Shown in pieces: positions 25,605 to 34,067 of a DNA stretch of 64,000 nt. The notes below the pieces were generated by a model that saw nothing but the letters and a program-made list of their open reading frames with translations, did not search any database and had not been told where the DNA came from. The stretch covers positions 5,951,001 through 6,015,000 of the forward strand of contig NZ_CP012673.1 in assembly GCF_002950945.1 (NCBI RefSeq). Direction: 5' to 3'. The DNA is from Sorangium cellulosum. Its GTDB lineage: Bacteria > Myxococcota_A > Polyangia > Polyangiales > Polyangiaceae. The position numbers were made by a program, and so were the translations under genes. Numbering within the stretch: position 1 is the stretch's first letter; each line of letters opens with the position of its first letter.

Positions 25605-26981
25605 CTACTTCTTCCGCGCTCCGGCCTGATCCTTCAGCGCCTGCTCCACGAAGCCCATGATCAACCGGAGCTGCCGGTTCGTGACGTGGAGCTTCGCCCA
25701 GATGTCCTTCCCCTCCGCGTTGAACGTGACCTCATCCACCACATCAAGTTTCGTGATGCCCAGGTTGAGGGTGCGCAGAGCGTTCAAGGTCTTCGTGAGC
25801 TCTCGCGCGTGAACCCGCGCCTCTTCAGGGGATGCGTCGCCCGCCAGGATCGCCACGTCGGCGCCGCCGTCCTTGGTCGGCGTCACCGTGAGCTTCATCC
25901 AGGCCAGGCTGCGCGGGACCGCGTAGACCCCGCGGAAGGCGTTCGCCGGCGTGACCATCGAGATCACGATGCCCACCGCCGACGATTTGTTGAAGGGTTT
26001 CATGGCCTTCAACTTGGATAGTTGATCCTCTTCCTCAGCAGGAAGGACCACGAGCAGCCGCTTCTCCGGGACCATCGCGAAGATGCGCTCGCTCTGCTCG
26101 GCGGTGGCGCGGGCGGCGGGGACCGGGGCGTCCTCGATCCAGGCGCCGTTCGACCGCTGCACGACGACGTCGACCGCGGCGCGCATCGTCTCCTCGGACG
26201 CGCGGTAGTCCATCACCGCGACGACCTTGCTGGAGTCGCGGAGCTGCGGGCCGGCGATGAGCATGTGGTCGATGTCCCGGATCGGGTCGATGGCGGTGTC
26301 CTGGAAGAAGGACTGCCACTGCGGGATCGTGGTCAGGATCCGGCCGAACCACTCGCCGAGCTCGTGGCTGCGCAGCCGATCGCCGGCGATGAGCACCTGC
26401 ACGTTCGGGTCCTTCGACGCGAGCTTGCCCGGGGCGCCCGCGACGCTCAGCGGGTCGCGCAGCTTCGGCCGGTCGCTCTCGGCGATCGGACCGGCGTCGC
26501 CCGGGCCGCCGTCGGCGGACGCGTCCGGGCCCGCGTCGGATGGGGGACGGCGGCCCGCGTCCGGCGCGCCCGCGTCGGGGGCCTCGGGCGCGGCGCTCGC
26601 CGACGCCGCGGGAGGAGCCGCCGCGGGCGGCGGCGCGGCAGGCGCCGGCGCGCCCGCCGCGGAGGCCGGATCGGCGCCGGTCGCGGAGGGCGCCGTGTCG
26701 ACGGCGCTGGGGTCGTCGGCGAGCAGATCGAGATCGATCGGGACGATCGTCTCGCCGGCGTCGTAGTCGGCCAGCTCGCCCTGCAGCGCGAACATCGCCT
26801 CGAGCCACGCGAACAGGGGCGTCGGGAGCAGGGGCAGGTGCAGGAGCAGCGCGACGGCCAGTGCGGTCGCCAGCGCGCGCCGCGACGCGGCGCGGAGGAG
26901 GGGGAGGAAGCCGGCGCCGCGGCCTGCTCGCCGGAGCGCTGTCGTGTTGTTCGAGCCACGCACCGGGGTCGGTTCCGCCAC
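25605..26981 (-). CDS. Membrane-anchored protein with disordered linker, unknown function
   Basis: A GTG at 26981 gives 458 residues. One N-terminal membrane helix (about 36-62; RRALATALAVALLLHLPLLPTP) is followed by an Ala/Pro/Asp-rich linker (about 95-170) and a C-terminal globular domain of about 280 residues. The domain has alternating strands and helices (NVQVLIAGDRLRSHELGEWFGRIL, HMLIAGPQLRDSSKVVAVMDY, RIFAMVPEKRLLVVLP). The layout resembles periplasmic proteins tethered to the inner membrane. No family motif is recognised. TACGGT ends 6 bp before the GTG with no Shine-Dalgarno, so the mRNA may be leaderless. It is divergent from the L,D-transpeptidase gene. Confidence 0.78.
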   Translation of the reverse strand: MAEPTPVRGSNNTTALRRAGRGAGFLPLLRAASRRALATALAVALLLHLPLLPTPLFAWLEAMFALQGELADYDAGETIVPIDLDLLADDPSAVDTAPSATGADPASAAGAPAPAAPPPAAAPPAASASAAPEAPDAGAPDAGRRPPSDAGPDASADGGPGDAGPIAESDRPKLRDPLSVAGAPGKLASKDPNVQVLIAGDRLRSHELGEWFGRILTTIPQWQSFFQDTAIDPIRDIDHMLIAGPQLRDSSKVVAVMDYRASEETMRAAVDVVVQRSNGAWIEDAPVPAARATAEQSERIFAMVPEKRLLVVLPAEEEDQLSKLKAMKPFNKSSAVGIVISMVTPANAFRGVYAVPRSLAWMKLTVTPTKDGGADVAILAGDASPEEARVHARELTKTLNALRTLNLGITKLDVVDEVTFNAEGKDIWAKLHVTNRQLRLIMGFVEQALKDQAGARKK

Positions 26982-26987
26982 GGCGGT

Positions 26988-26993
26988 ACCGTA
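26988..26993 (-). promoter_or_regulatory. Candidate -10 box TACGGT
   Basis: TACGGT on the minus strand ends 6 bp before the GTG start at 26981, which would place transcript +1 at the start codon. Confidence 0.35.
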
Positions 26994-27177
26994 GCAGCAG
27001 CCATCCGAACGTCATCCAGGCCGCGCGCGCCCGCGGCGCCGGCCGCAACGGGCGCGGCAGCCGCGGCGCGGCGGCGTGGCACGGCCCTCGCTCCACGGCG
27101 ACACCGGCTGCTCCAGCGCCCGCTCTCGCGAACCCCTCCGGGAGCGCGCTCCGCAGAGAAGTGGATCGACACGTGAG

Positions 27178-27192
27178 TGACCAGGTACTAAG
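27178..27192 (+). promoter_or_regulatory. Shared motif TGACCAGGTACTAAG
   Basis: This 15-mer differs by one base from TGACGAGGTACTAAG at 59391, before the AraC-type gene. Both sit upstream of a plus-strand gene start (86 bp and 11 bp). A promoter element or operator is possible. Confidence 0.25.
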
Positions 27193-27277
27193 ACCGCCGA
27201 GCCGACCCGACCCGACGGGCGGGTCACGAGACCGCGAGGATCGGCGAGACCGGTCTTCGCTTAACGCTGTGGATGCG

Positions 27278-29233
27278 ATGAACCGCTCTCAGGCTCCCCG
27301 CCCGCAGGGGCAGAAGGACCTCGCTCGATCGCAACGGACGCAGACGAGCGGCAATGTCCGCACCGGCGACGCGAGGAAGCCGCACCCGGCGCCGGACGCC
27401 GGACGCCCCGGCGGCGGCGCCACGCGCGCGTCGATCGTCTCCAGCGCGTTCGGGTTCGTCGCCGCGGCCGCCTTCGCCGGGGCCGCGGCGTGGGCCAGCG
27501 GCTGCCAGGGCGAGGCTCCGCCCGGCCCCTCCACCGAAGGCCACCCGCCCGAGCGGACGACGTCCCTCCCCCGCCCTGCGCCGACGACGTCGGCGCGCGC
27601 CACCGCGCCCGTCGAGGCGCCGCGGTCCGCCCCGACCTCCGCGCCCTCGGCCGAGGCGGAGCCGCCTCTGCCCGAGAAGCCGTACACGGGCCCGCTGCTC
27701 GGCTCCATCGTGCCGCAGGCGGCCGTCTACCCGACCACGGAGTTCTCGAAGGAGCGGCTCGGGTACATCCGGCTCGGCGGCAAGGTGCCGGTGGATCCGA
27801 AGCCGATCAAGGCCGGGAGCTGCGCCAAGGGCTGGTACCGCCTCCTCGACGGCGGCTACGTCTGCGGGAGGTCGGCCACCACCGACATGTCGAACCCGCA
27901 GGTCCGCCTCGGCATCACGGCGCCGAAGCTCGACGACGTCCTGCCGTACAAGTACGCGTTCAACACGACGCACGGCACGCCGCTCTACCGCTCCGTCCCG
28001 TCGAGGGACGAGATGGCGCGCTACGAGCCGTACCTCGAGTCCTCGAAGCGCAAGAAGAAGGAAGAGGAGAAGAAGCGCGCCGAGGAGCTCTACGAGGAGA
28101 CCGAGAAGGAGGTCGCGGCCGCGACTGCGGCGCGCGGTGCGGGCGGCGGCGAGGCCGGCGCGAGCCCTGCGCCGGTCGACGGGCAGGCGCCGGCGCCCGC
28201 GATGACCGCGGTCGTCGGGGACGCCGCCGCGGCCGGGGACAAGGCCGCGGCCGTCGCCGCGGCGGCGTCGCTCGGGATCCTCACCCCGGCGCCCGCGGAG
28301 GAGGAGCCCGAGAAGCCCTGGTGGGAGAACGTCGACGAGAAGGGCAGGCCGCTCAACGTCACGCTCGCCGACCTCGACAAGGACGCCGACGGGACCGTCG
28401 CCAAGCGGATGGTGAAGGGCTTCTTCGTCGCGGTCGACAAGACCTTCGGCTGGAACGGCCGCAGCTGGTACAAGACGACCGCGGGCCTCGTCGCGCCGAG
28501 CGATCGCATGTACATCATCAAGCCGCCGACCTCGCAGGGCATCGACTTCCCCGAGGGCGCGAAATCGGTCGGCTTCATCCTCGCGAAGTCGGCGAACAAG
28601 TACCAGTTCGACGCCGAGATGAAGTCCGTCTCCGTCGCCGGCTCGCTCGAGCGCTTCTCGGCATTCGGCCTCACGGGCGAGACGCACAGCCACAAGGCGA
28701 CCGTCTACCGGAAGACCACCGAGGGCTGGTGGATGAAGGGCGCCGACGGGACCTACACCGACATCGGCGCCCCGCCGCCGGACCTCGCGCCGGGCGAGAA
28801 GTGGATCGACGTGAACCTGTCGCGCAAGACGATCGTCGCCATCGAGGGCGACAGGCCCGTCTACGCGGCGCTCGTCTCCCCCGGGCGGCGCTCAAAGGAC
28901 AAGAAGAAGGACCACCCGACGCACACCGGCGTGTTCCGCATCCGCGAGAAGCACATCGCGACGACGATGGACGGCGACGGGACGGTCGCGGGCGACCTGC
29001 CGTACAGCATCGAGGACGTGCCGTACGTCGCGTACTACGACGGGTCGTACGCGCTCCACGGCGCCTTCTGGCACTCGAACTTCGGCCGCGAGATGAGCCA
29101 CGGCTGCGTGAACCTCTCGCCGCTCGACGCGAAGAAGATCTTCTTCTGGAGCGAACCCAGACTGCCCCGCGGCTGGCACGGCGTGTGGGCCACGAGCGAG
29201 AACCGCGGCACGCTGATCTCGATCCACGAGTGA
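27278..29233 (+). CDS. L,D-transpeptidase (YkuD family), lipoprotein-like
   Basis: The catalytic domain at the C-terminus (about residues 500-651) carries the full YkuD signature, HGAFWHSNFG then SHGCVNLSP, with the nucleophilic Cys near 609. These enzymes form 3-3 cross-links in peptidoglycan or attach proteins to it. The 651-residue length is long: an N-terminal signal with a possible lipobox (ASGC near residue 70), a Pro/Ser linker, a region with conserved Trp/Gly (CAKGWYRLLDGGYVCG) resembling a bacterial SH3-like unit, and a Lys/Glu helix (about 257-285, KRKKKEEEKKRAEEL). The start is uncertain: the frame extends upstream, where it is antisense to the neighbouring gene; ATG 27278 or GTG 27269 are plausible. 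Confidence 0.9.
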   Translation: MNRSQAPRPQGQKDLARSQRTQTSGNVRTGDARKPHPAPDAGRPGGGATRASIVSSAFGFVAAAAFAGAAAWASGCQGEAPPGPSTEGHPPERTTSLPRPAPTTSARATAPVEAPRSAPTSAPSAEAEPPLPEKPYTGPLLGSIVPQAAVYPTTEFSKERLGYIRLGGKVPVDPKPIKAGSCAKGWYRLLDGGYVCGRSATTDMSNPQVRLGITAPKLDDVLPYKYAFNTTHGTPLYRSVPSRDEMARYEPYLESSKRKKKEEEKKRAEELYEETEKEVAAATAARGAGGGEAGASPAPVDGQAPAPAMTAVVGDAAAAGDKAAAVAAAASLGILTPAPAEEEPEKPWWENVDEKGRPLNVTLADLDKDADGTVAKRMVKGFFVAVDKTFGWNGRSWYKTTAGLVAPSDRMYIIKPPTSQGIDFPEGAKSVGFILAKSANKYQFDAEMKSVSVAGSLERFSAFGLTGETHSHKATVYRKTTEGWWMKGADGTYTDIGAPPPDLAPGEKWIDVNLSRKTIVAIEGDRPVYAALVSPGRRSKDKKKDHPTHTGVFRIREKHIATTMDGDGTVAGDLPYSIEDVPYVAYYDGSYALHGAFWHSNFGREMSHGCVNLSPLDAKKIFFWSEPRLPRGWHGVWATSENRGTLISIHE

Positions 29234-29363
29234 GCCACCCCCTCCCCGCGCCGGCGCACGCGGCGACGCGATGCGCGGGAGGGCGCCCCACGTCTCCTGC
29301 GTTCCAGCCTCACGCGGGCGCTCGAAATTCCGGGGTGGTCGGCCCTGGATCAGCTTGAACGGT

Positions 29364-29376
29364 CGCTTTGAAAGCG
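29364..29376. repeat. 13-bp inverted repeat upstream of TPR gene
   Basis: CGCTTTGAAAGCG is a palindrome around a central G, 47 bp before the ATG at 29423. TTGAAC lies just upstream and TTGACT just downstream. It could be an operator; no matching -10 is obvious. Confidence 0.3.
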
Positions 29377-29422
29377 CTCCCTCTTGACTCGGGGGCCCCC
29401 TTCGCACACTTGTGGAGCCGCC

Positions 29423-30448
29423 ATGGACCAGTTCTCGGCGCACCTCGACCGCGGGTGGGATCTCGTCCAGCGTGGGGACACGCGCGGAGCAGAGGCGTCG
29501 GCCCGGCGGGCGCTGGAGCTCGACCCGAACTCGCCGGAGGCTCACAACCTGCTCGGCTTCGTCGCCGCCCTCGAGGGCGAGGGCGAGGAGGCCATCGAGG
29601 CCTACCGCCAGGCGATCGCCCTCGACGACACGTACCTGGAGGCGATGCTCAACGCCGCGGAGGTGTACATCCACCCGCTCGGCGACTTCGACCAGGCGAT
29701 CGAGATGTGCGATCAGGCGCTCGATCTCGCCGAGGTCGACGAGGAGATCATCGACGCGCTCCTCCTCAAGTTCGACGCGCTCCTCGGCAAGGGTGATCTC
29801 GACGAGGCCGCGCAGGTCGCCGCCAAGATCCCCGAGGGTCCGTACGACAACCCGAACCACACCTTCCTGGTCGGCCGCGCCTTCTACGAGATCGGCCAGG
29901 CCGACAAGGCGGCCGCGCTCATCGAGGAGGCGGCGCTCAAGGATCCGCGGCACGCGGAGGCGCACTACTACCTCGGGTTGATCCGGGACGAGCGGGGTGA
30001 CGTGCGCGGCGCGACCCAGGCGTTCCTGCGCTCGCGCGACCTCGACGTCGAGCTCGGCATGCCCCCGTGGGCGCCGAGCCGGGACGGCTTCATGGCGCTG
30101 GCCCAGAAGACGATCGCCGCGCTCAACCCCGTGCTGCGGCGCTACGTCGAGGGCGCGGAGCTCTACATCTCCGACGTGCCGGGCATGGAGCTCGTGGCCG
30201 AAGGTGTCGATCCCCGCGCGCTGGTCCTCCTCGACGGCCTCAACGCCGACGAGCGCGAGCGAGGCCTGCGCGGCAGCGCCGAGGTCCACCCGTGCGCGCG
30301 GGTCTTCGTCTACGCCCTGAACGTCGCGCGCCTCGCGGGGAGCATCGAGGCGCTCGATCGCGAGATCAACCTCGCGCTGGAGCGCGAGATCACCGCGACG
30401 TTCCTGGAAGCCGAACAGAACGAGCGGACCGAGAAAGAGCTGAACTAA
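29423..30448 (+). CDS. TPR protein with degenerate zincin-like C-terminal domain
   Basis: The ATG at 29423 has GGAG 5 bp upstream and gives 341 residues. Residues 1-215 are TPR repeats (WDLVQRGDTRGAEASARRALELDPNSPEAHNLLG is the first; YYLGLIRDERGDVRGATQAFLRS the last). Residues 230-341 follow the outline of the small zincin-like (DUF1025-type) metallopeptidase domain: LNPVLRRYVEGAELYISDVPG, a ARVFVYALNVARL strand and a final helix. The helix reads LEREITATFLE where the family has HExxH, so the zinc ligands are missing and no protease activity is expected. It is cytoplasmic. It is convergent with the stressosome operon, with a strong hairpin between. Confidence 0.82.
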   Translation: MDQFSAHLDRGWDLVQRGDTRGAEASARRALELDPNSPEAHNLLGFVAALEGEGEEAIEAYRQAIALDDTYLEAMLNAAEVYIHPLGDFDQAIEMCDQALDLAEVDEEIIDALLLKFDALLGKGDLDEAAQVAAKIPEGPYDNPNHTFLVGRAFYEIGQADKAAALIEEAALKDPRHAEAHYYLGLIRDERGDVRGATQAFLRSRDLDVELGMPPWAPSRDGFMALAQKTIAALNPVLRRYVEGAELYISDVPGMELVAEGVDPRALVLLDGLNADERERGLRGSAEVHPCARVFVYALNVARLAGSIEALDREINLALEREITATFLEAEQNERTEKELN

Positions 30449-30450
30449 GG

Positions 30451-30476
30451 GCGCCGGCGGGAGCGCGCGCCGGCGC
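30451..30476. terminator. Hairpin between convergent genes
   Basis: Perfect 9-bp arms GCGCCGGCG (30451-30459) and CGCCGGCGC (30468-30476) flank an 8-base loop. It sits right after the TPR stop and overlaps the last base of the opposing gene's stop. No T-tract is present, so the terminator function (possibly bidirectional) is inferred from position. Confidence 0.5.
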
Positions 30477-30955
30477 TACTTCCACTTGACCGCGATCACC
30501 TCGGTGCTGACGCCGGGCGACGAGCGGATGATCACGGAGCTCATCAGCCGGTGCACGGCGCCGAGGCCGACGCCGAGCCCCTGACCGGGCATCCTGGGCA
30601 CGAGGCGCGCGCTGGACGACGAGGACGGGCTGCGATCGCTCTTCGGGCCGGAGTCGTCCACCGTGATCAGCCTCGGATCCAGGCCCGGGCCGGAGTCGCG
30701 CACGATGACCTCGACGCCCCACCGGCCGCTGCCCGACGGCGCTTCCTCCCGGATCGCGCGGATGCTGATCGTCCCGCCGCCGCCGTGACGCACGGCGTTC
30801 GACACGAGCTCGGCGATCGCGATCGCGATCTCGTGCTGCGCGCGATCCGAGAGCCCCGCCCACCGCGCGATCTGCGCGCCCTCGGCCGCGCACGCGAAGC
30901 GATCCTCCTCGCGCGTGACCGGGATGTTGAAGGCGGGCGGGGTCCTCTGGGTCAC
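30476..30955 (-). CDS. RsbW-like anti-sigma factor / serine kinase
   Basis: The GTG at 30955 overlaps the previous stop (GTGA), giving 159 residues. The protein is a single GHKL ATPase domain of the RsbW/SpoIIAB type: N box EIAIAIAELVSNAVRHG, G1 DSGPGLDPR and G2 GQGLGVGLGAVHRL. Such kinases phosphorylate a STAS anti-anti-sigma factor or bind a sigma factor. A Ser-rich insert (DRSPSSSSSARL) sits between G1 and G2 where the ATP lid lies. It is the last gene of the coupled rsb operon, but no sigma factor or RsbV gene follows, so its target is unknown. Confidence 0.85.
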   Translation of the reverse strand: MTQRTPPAFNIPVTREEDRFACAAEGAQIARWAGLSDRAQHEIAIAIAELVSNAVRHGGGGTISIRAIREEAPSGSGRWGVEVIVRDSGPGLDPRLITVDDSGPKSDRSPSSSSSARLVPRMPGQGLGVGLGAVHRLMSSVIIRSSPGVSTEVIAVKWK

Positions 30956-31536
30956 GCGATGGACCTGTCGCGCAGCAGGGCGACCACACACGTCGCGTCG
31001 TCGAACGACTTCTTGTGGGCCTCGACGATCCGGCGCGCCATCTCTTGCGGATCGAGATCACGGAACGACGTGAGATCGAAGCCGCTGGCGATGCCGTCGG
31101 AGTGCAGCACGACGACATCGCCAGGCGACATCGGGAAGCGGAAGCTCCGGAGCCGCCGCACGCGGCGCCCGAGGATGCCGGCGGAGCAGAAGATCGGCAT
31201 CGCCGTCCGCGACATCGCCTTCATCGCGATGTTGCCGACGCCCGAGAACTCGAGCTCGCCCGCGCTCTCGTCGATGCGCACGAGCGCCGCCGCCGCCCCG
31301 CGCGTCGACGAGAGCTGCTCTCCCGCCGCGGTCAGGAGCTCCTCGAGGGGCATCGACGCGTGCTCCTCCACGTAGCGGCAGAAGGCCGAGGCCGCCTCCG
31401 CCGCGTGGGGGCCGTGCCCTAGCCCGTCCGCGAGGCCGATCAGGACCCAGGGGGACTGGCGCACCACCACCACCTCGTCGCCGGCCACCTCCTCGCCGGA
31501 CGCGACGCAGCACGCCGTACCGATCGCGACCGTCAT
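30952..31536 (-). CDS. PP2C-type phosphatase, RsbX-like
   Basis: The ATG at 31536 overlaps the rsbT stop (ATGA), giving 194 residues. It is a minimal PP2C domain of the RsbX/SpoIIE class: metal-binding Asp in IGLADGLGHG (about 34-42), LEFSGVGNIAMKA in the middle, VVVLHSDGIASGF with a second metal Asp, and a final SFDDATCVVALL strand. RsbX resets the stressosome by removing phosphate from RsbR and RsbS. Its place directly after rsbT fits that role. The frame is open upstream, but coupling fixes the start. Confidence 0.88.
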   Translation of the reverse strand: MTVAIGTACCVASGEEVAGDEVVVVRQSPWVLIGLADGLGHGPHAAEAASAFCRYVEEHASMPLEELLTAAGEQLSSTRGAAAALVRIDESAGELEFSGVGNIAMKAMSRTAMPIFCSAGILGRRVRRLRSFRFPMSPGDVVVLHSDGIASGFDLTSFRDLDPQEMARRIVEAHKKSFDDATCVVALLRDRSIA

Positions 31537-32318
31537 CCGAGGTATTTCCTGACCGTCACGGTGGTGCCCGCGCCGGGCGCCGTCTTGACATCGAACGCAT
31601 CCATGAGGGCCTTCGTTCCGCGGAGGCCCGCGCCCATGCCGTGGCGCGAGCGGTACTTGCCGCTCAGGATCTCCGGGAGGTTCGAGATACCAGGCCCGCT
31701 GTCCTGCGCGATGATCTCGATCGCCCGCATCGGCGAGGTGAGCGACCGGACGACGATCTGCCCGCTCCCCGCGTACCGGACGATGTTCCGCCCGAGCTCG
31801 GAGATCGCGGTGACGATCTTCGTCTGCAGGACGTCGCTGACGAGGTGCTCGATGCAGAGCTCGCGGCCCGCGGACCGCGCGCGCAGCACGTCCTCCTCGT
31901 TGCGCACGTCGATGGTGATCTCGCGCGGCGCCGGGGCGGCATGATCGAGCTCGCCGAGCTCGGAGATGCACCGGTCGAGCTGCGCCTGGTCGCGGACGAA
32001 CAGCTTCACCCCGCGCTTGACCTCGACGAGCAAGCGCCTGAGATCACCCTCGCGCGCGTAGAGCGGATCGACCTTCGCCTGGCGGATGCCGCAGTCGATC
32101 ACGCTCTTCCTCACCGCGGGCGAGAGGAACTGCGCCAGCACCGTCTCGATCTGGTCGGTGATCGACCGACCGACGATCTGCGGTGACGATGGCACAGCTC
32201 CACGCGCCGACTGGGGAGAGGTCGGCATGCGCGTCGACACCGGTCCTCCGGACCGGCTCGACGGCGGCCCCGTGGCGCCGCCGCTGGAGGGCGGTCCGTC
32301 ACGAGGAGGGATCTTCAT
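31533..32318 (-). CDS. rsbT: Stressosome switch kinase RsbT with N-terminal extension
   Basis: The 261-residue protein is about twice the usual RsbT length. The C-terminal GHKL ATPase domain (about 130-261) has the N box TAISELGRNIVRYAG, G1 AQDSGPGI and G2 GMGAGLRGTKALMD, close to RsbT and other small serine kinases. RsbT phosphorylates RsbS and RsbR and leaves the stressosome on stress to act on a partner. Residues 50-125 form an extra helical domain (DQIETVLAQFLSPAVRKSVIDCGI) not found in classic RsbT. The start overlaps rsbS by 20 bp and has GAGGTG upstream. Confidence 0.88.
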   Translation of the reverse strand: MKIPPRDGPPSSGGATGPPSSRSGGPVSTRMPTSPQSARGAVPSSPQIVGRSITDQIETVLAQFLSPAVRKSVIDCGIRQAKVDPLYAREGDLRRLLVEVKRGVKLFVRDQAQLDRCISELGELDHAAPAPREITIDVRNEEDVLRARSAGRELCIEHLVSDVLQTKIVTAISELGRNIVRYAGSGQIVVRSLTSPMRAIEIIAQDSGPGISNLPEILSGKYRSRHGMGAGLRGTKALMDAFDVKTAPGAGTTVTVRKYLG

Positions 32319-32718
32319 GCGACACCTCGTTCGTGAGCTCCGGCGGCATCATGTCGTCCTCGGCGGACGGCGCGAGCATCTCGACGGCGCGCTCCAGGTT
32401 GAGCGCGGTGACGACGCCCGGGATCTCGAGATCCATCTCCACGAGCGCGATCGCGACCGCCGGGCGCAGGCCGCACACCGCCGTCCGGACGCCCATCAGC
32501 CGGGCCGTGAGCGCGATGTCGCGGATGGCGCGGGTGAGATAGCTGTCGAGAATCTCGACGCCGGAGAGGTCGACGATGAGGCCGCGAGGCGATCGCGATT
32601 CGATCGATCCGGTCACGTCGTCGCGCAGCTGCTCGACCTGGCCGTCGGTGAGCCCGCCCTGCACCGAGACGATTAAGTTCCCGAAGAGGCCCACGATGGG
32701 GACCCTACCCGCTTGCAT
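32299..32718 (-). CDS. rsbS: Stressosome scaffold protein RsbS (STAS domain)
   Basis: The ATG at 32718 overlaps the rsbR stop by one base (TGATG), giving 139 residues. It is a single STAS domain: VPIVGLFGNLIVSVQGGLTD at the start, and LIVDLSGVEILDSYLTRAIRDI in the middle, where Ser59 occupies the site phosphorylated by RsbT in Bacillus subtilis RsbS. The segment VRTAVCGLRPAVAIALVEM follows. The acidic C-terminal tail of about 25 residues (SAEDDMMPPEL) is longer than usual. With RsbR it builds the pseudo-icosahedral stressosome core. Confidence 0.93.
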   Translation of the reverse strand: MQAGRVPIVGLFGNLIVSVQGGLTDGQVEQLRDDVTGSIESRSPRGLIVDLSGVEILDSYLTRAIRDIALTARLMGVRTAVCGLRPAVAIALVEMDLEIPGVVTALNLERAVEMLAPSAEDDMMPPELTNEVSHEDPSS

Positions 32719-34067
32719 CAAGTGGACGTCTCCTTCCTCGCGCTGAGCTGCAGCTGTGTCTTGGTGGTGGGGCCGCTGCCCGACGGACCCTGCGCGGCCC
32801 CTGGACCGCCTGGAGTGAACGGCTGTGCCGCCGCGCCGTCCTCGCCCTTGGCCGCGCCGCGGCGGGCGCCCATGAGGGATGCGAGCGACGGCTTCTGCCC
32901 TGCGAGCGCGAGGCTCTCGCGCAGCGCGTGCTTGAGGTTGCGGGCGGCGCGCACCGCGCCGAGATCGATGCCGAGCTCGACCATCGTCTGCGCCACCGCG
33001 GGCCGGACCCCGGTGATTCGGCACCGCGCGCCGAGCAGCTCGACCGCCTTGATCAGCTTCAAGAAATGGTCGGCCGTCCGCGTATCGATGACCTCGACGC
33101 CCGTCACGTCGATGATGACGTAGCGCGACTGGCGACGGACGATCTCGTCGAGCAGGCGCTCCATGATCTGCGCGCTCCGCCGCGAGTCGACCACGCCGAT
33201 GATCGGCAGCGCGAGGACGTCGTCCCAGAGCTCGAGGATGGGCGTGGAGATCTCGTCGATGGCGTAACGGAGCCGCTCGACGAGCTCGCTCTTGGCGCTC
33301 TCGCTCTCGACGAGATCGCGGTTCTTCGCCTCGAGATCCTCGATGAGCCGCTTCTTCTCGGTGGCGTCGCGGAAGACCGCGACCGCGCCGGAGATCGAGC
33401 CGTCCTTGCCCCGCATCGGGCTGGCGCTCACCGTCAGGAAGAGCCCCGGCGCCTGGCCAGGCTCGCCGCGCTGATCGGCGATGAGCGACGGCAGCCGGAC
33501 CGATCGCGGCTCGCCGTCGTCTCCCAGCGGGCCGGACGCGGGGGCGAGGGTCGGCATGGCCGAGCCGGCCGCGCCGTGAGCCCGGCGGGCGCCGCGCCCG
33601 TCCTGCTCGACGGGCTTCCTGGCGAAGAGCTCCACCTGGTCGACCGTCTCGCCGCGCAGCGCGCGCGAGAGCGGGTGCTCGGAGGCGGGCCAGGGCGTCG
33701 CTTGATCGGGGAAGAACAGCGTGGCCTCCCCCGGCCCGGGGCCCTCATCCGACACGAGATCGAGCTGCGCGCGGCCGAGCATGCGCTCCGCGGCGGGGTT
33801 GCGCATCAAGAGCTCGCCGCGGTCGTCCACGACGGCGACGCCGTCCGCCATGCTGTCCAGCACCAGCTTGAAGATGCCCGCCTGCCGGCGCAGCTCCTCC
33901 TCGGCGCGCGCCAGCTGCTCGGCGCGCTCGCGCGCGTCGCGCTCCGCGCGCTCGATCGCCGCGGCGTGCTCCCTGGCCGCGCGCTCGTGCTGCTCGTTCT
34001 GCTGCTCGAGCGTCGCGATGCGCTCCGTGAGCCTCGCGATCTCTCGACGCAGAGCTTCTTCGCTCAT
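32718..34067 (-). CDS. rsbR: RsbR-type stressosome sensor (coiled coil-PAS-STAS)
   Basis: The 449-residue protein has an N-terminal Glu/Arg/Ala coiled coil (1-65), a PAS domain (about 66-250; FKLVLDSMADGVAVVDDRGELLMRNPAAERMLG) with a Gly/Ala-rich insertion, a second linker coiled coil (LIEDLEAKNRDLVESESAKSELVERL) and a STAS domain (about 285-395). In the STAS domain the Thr of VIDTRTADHFLKL matches T205 of B. subtilis RsbRA; the T171-like position is Ser (GVVDSRRSAQ). Classic RsbR carries a globin-like sensor; here a PAS fold takes its place, so the signal differs. The C-terminal 50 residues are disordered. It heads the coupled rsbR-rsbS-rsbT block. Confidence 0.92.
   Translation of the reverse strand: MSEEALRREIARLTERIATLEQQNEQHERAAREHAAAIERAERDARERAEQLARAEEELRRQAGIFKLVLDSMADGVAVVDDRGELLMRNPAAERMLGRAQLDLVSDEGPGPGEATLFFPDQATPWPASEHPLSRALRGETVDQVELFARKPVEQDGRGARRAHGAAGSAMPTLAPASGPLGDDGEPRSVRLPSLIADQRGEPGQAPGLFLTVSASPMRGKDGSISGAVAVFRDATEKKRLIEDLEAKNRDLVESESAKSELVERLRYAIDEISTPILELWDDVLALPIIGVVDSRRSAQIMERLLDEIVRRQSRYVIIDVTGVEVIDTRTADHFLKLIKAVELLGARCRITGVRPAVAQTMVELGIDLGAVRAARNLKHALRESLALAGQKPSLASLMGARRGAAKGEDGAAAQPFTPGGPGAAQGPSGSGPTTKTQLQLSARKETST

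Noticed and set aside
26540..27277. Upstream extension of the L,D-transpeptidase
   Set aside because: That sequence is antisense to the neighbouring membrane protein gene and has no export signal.
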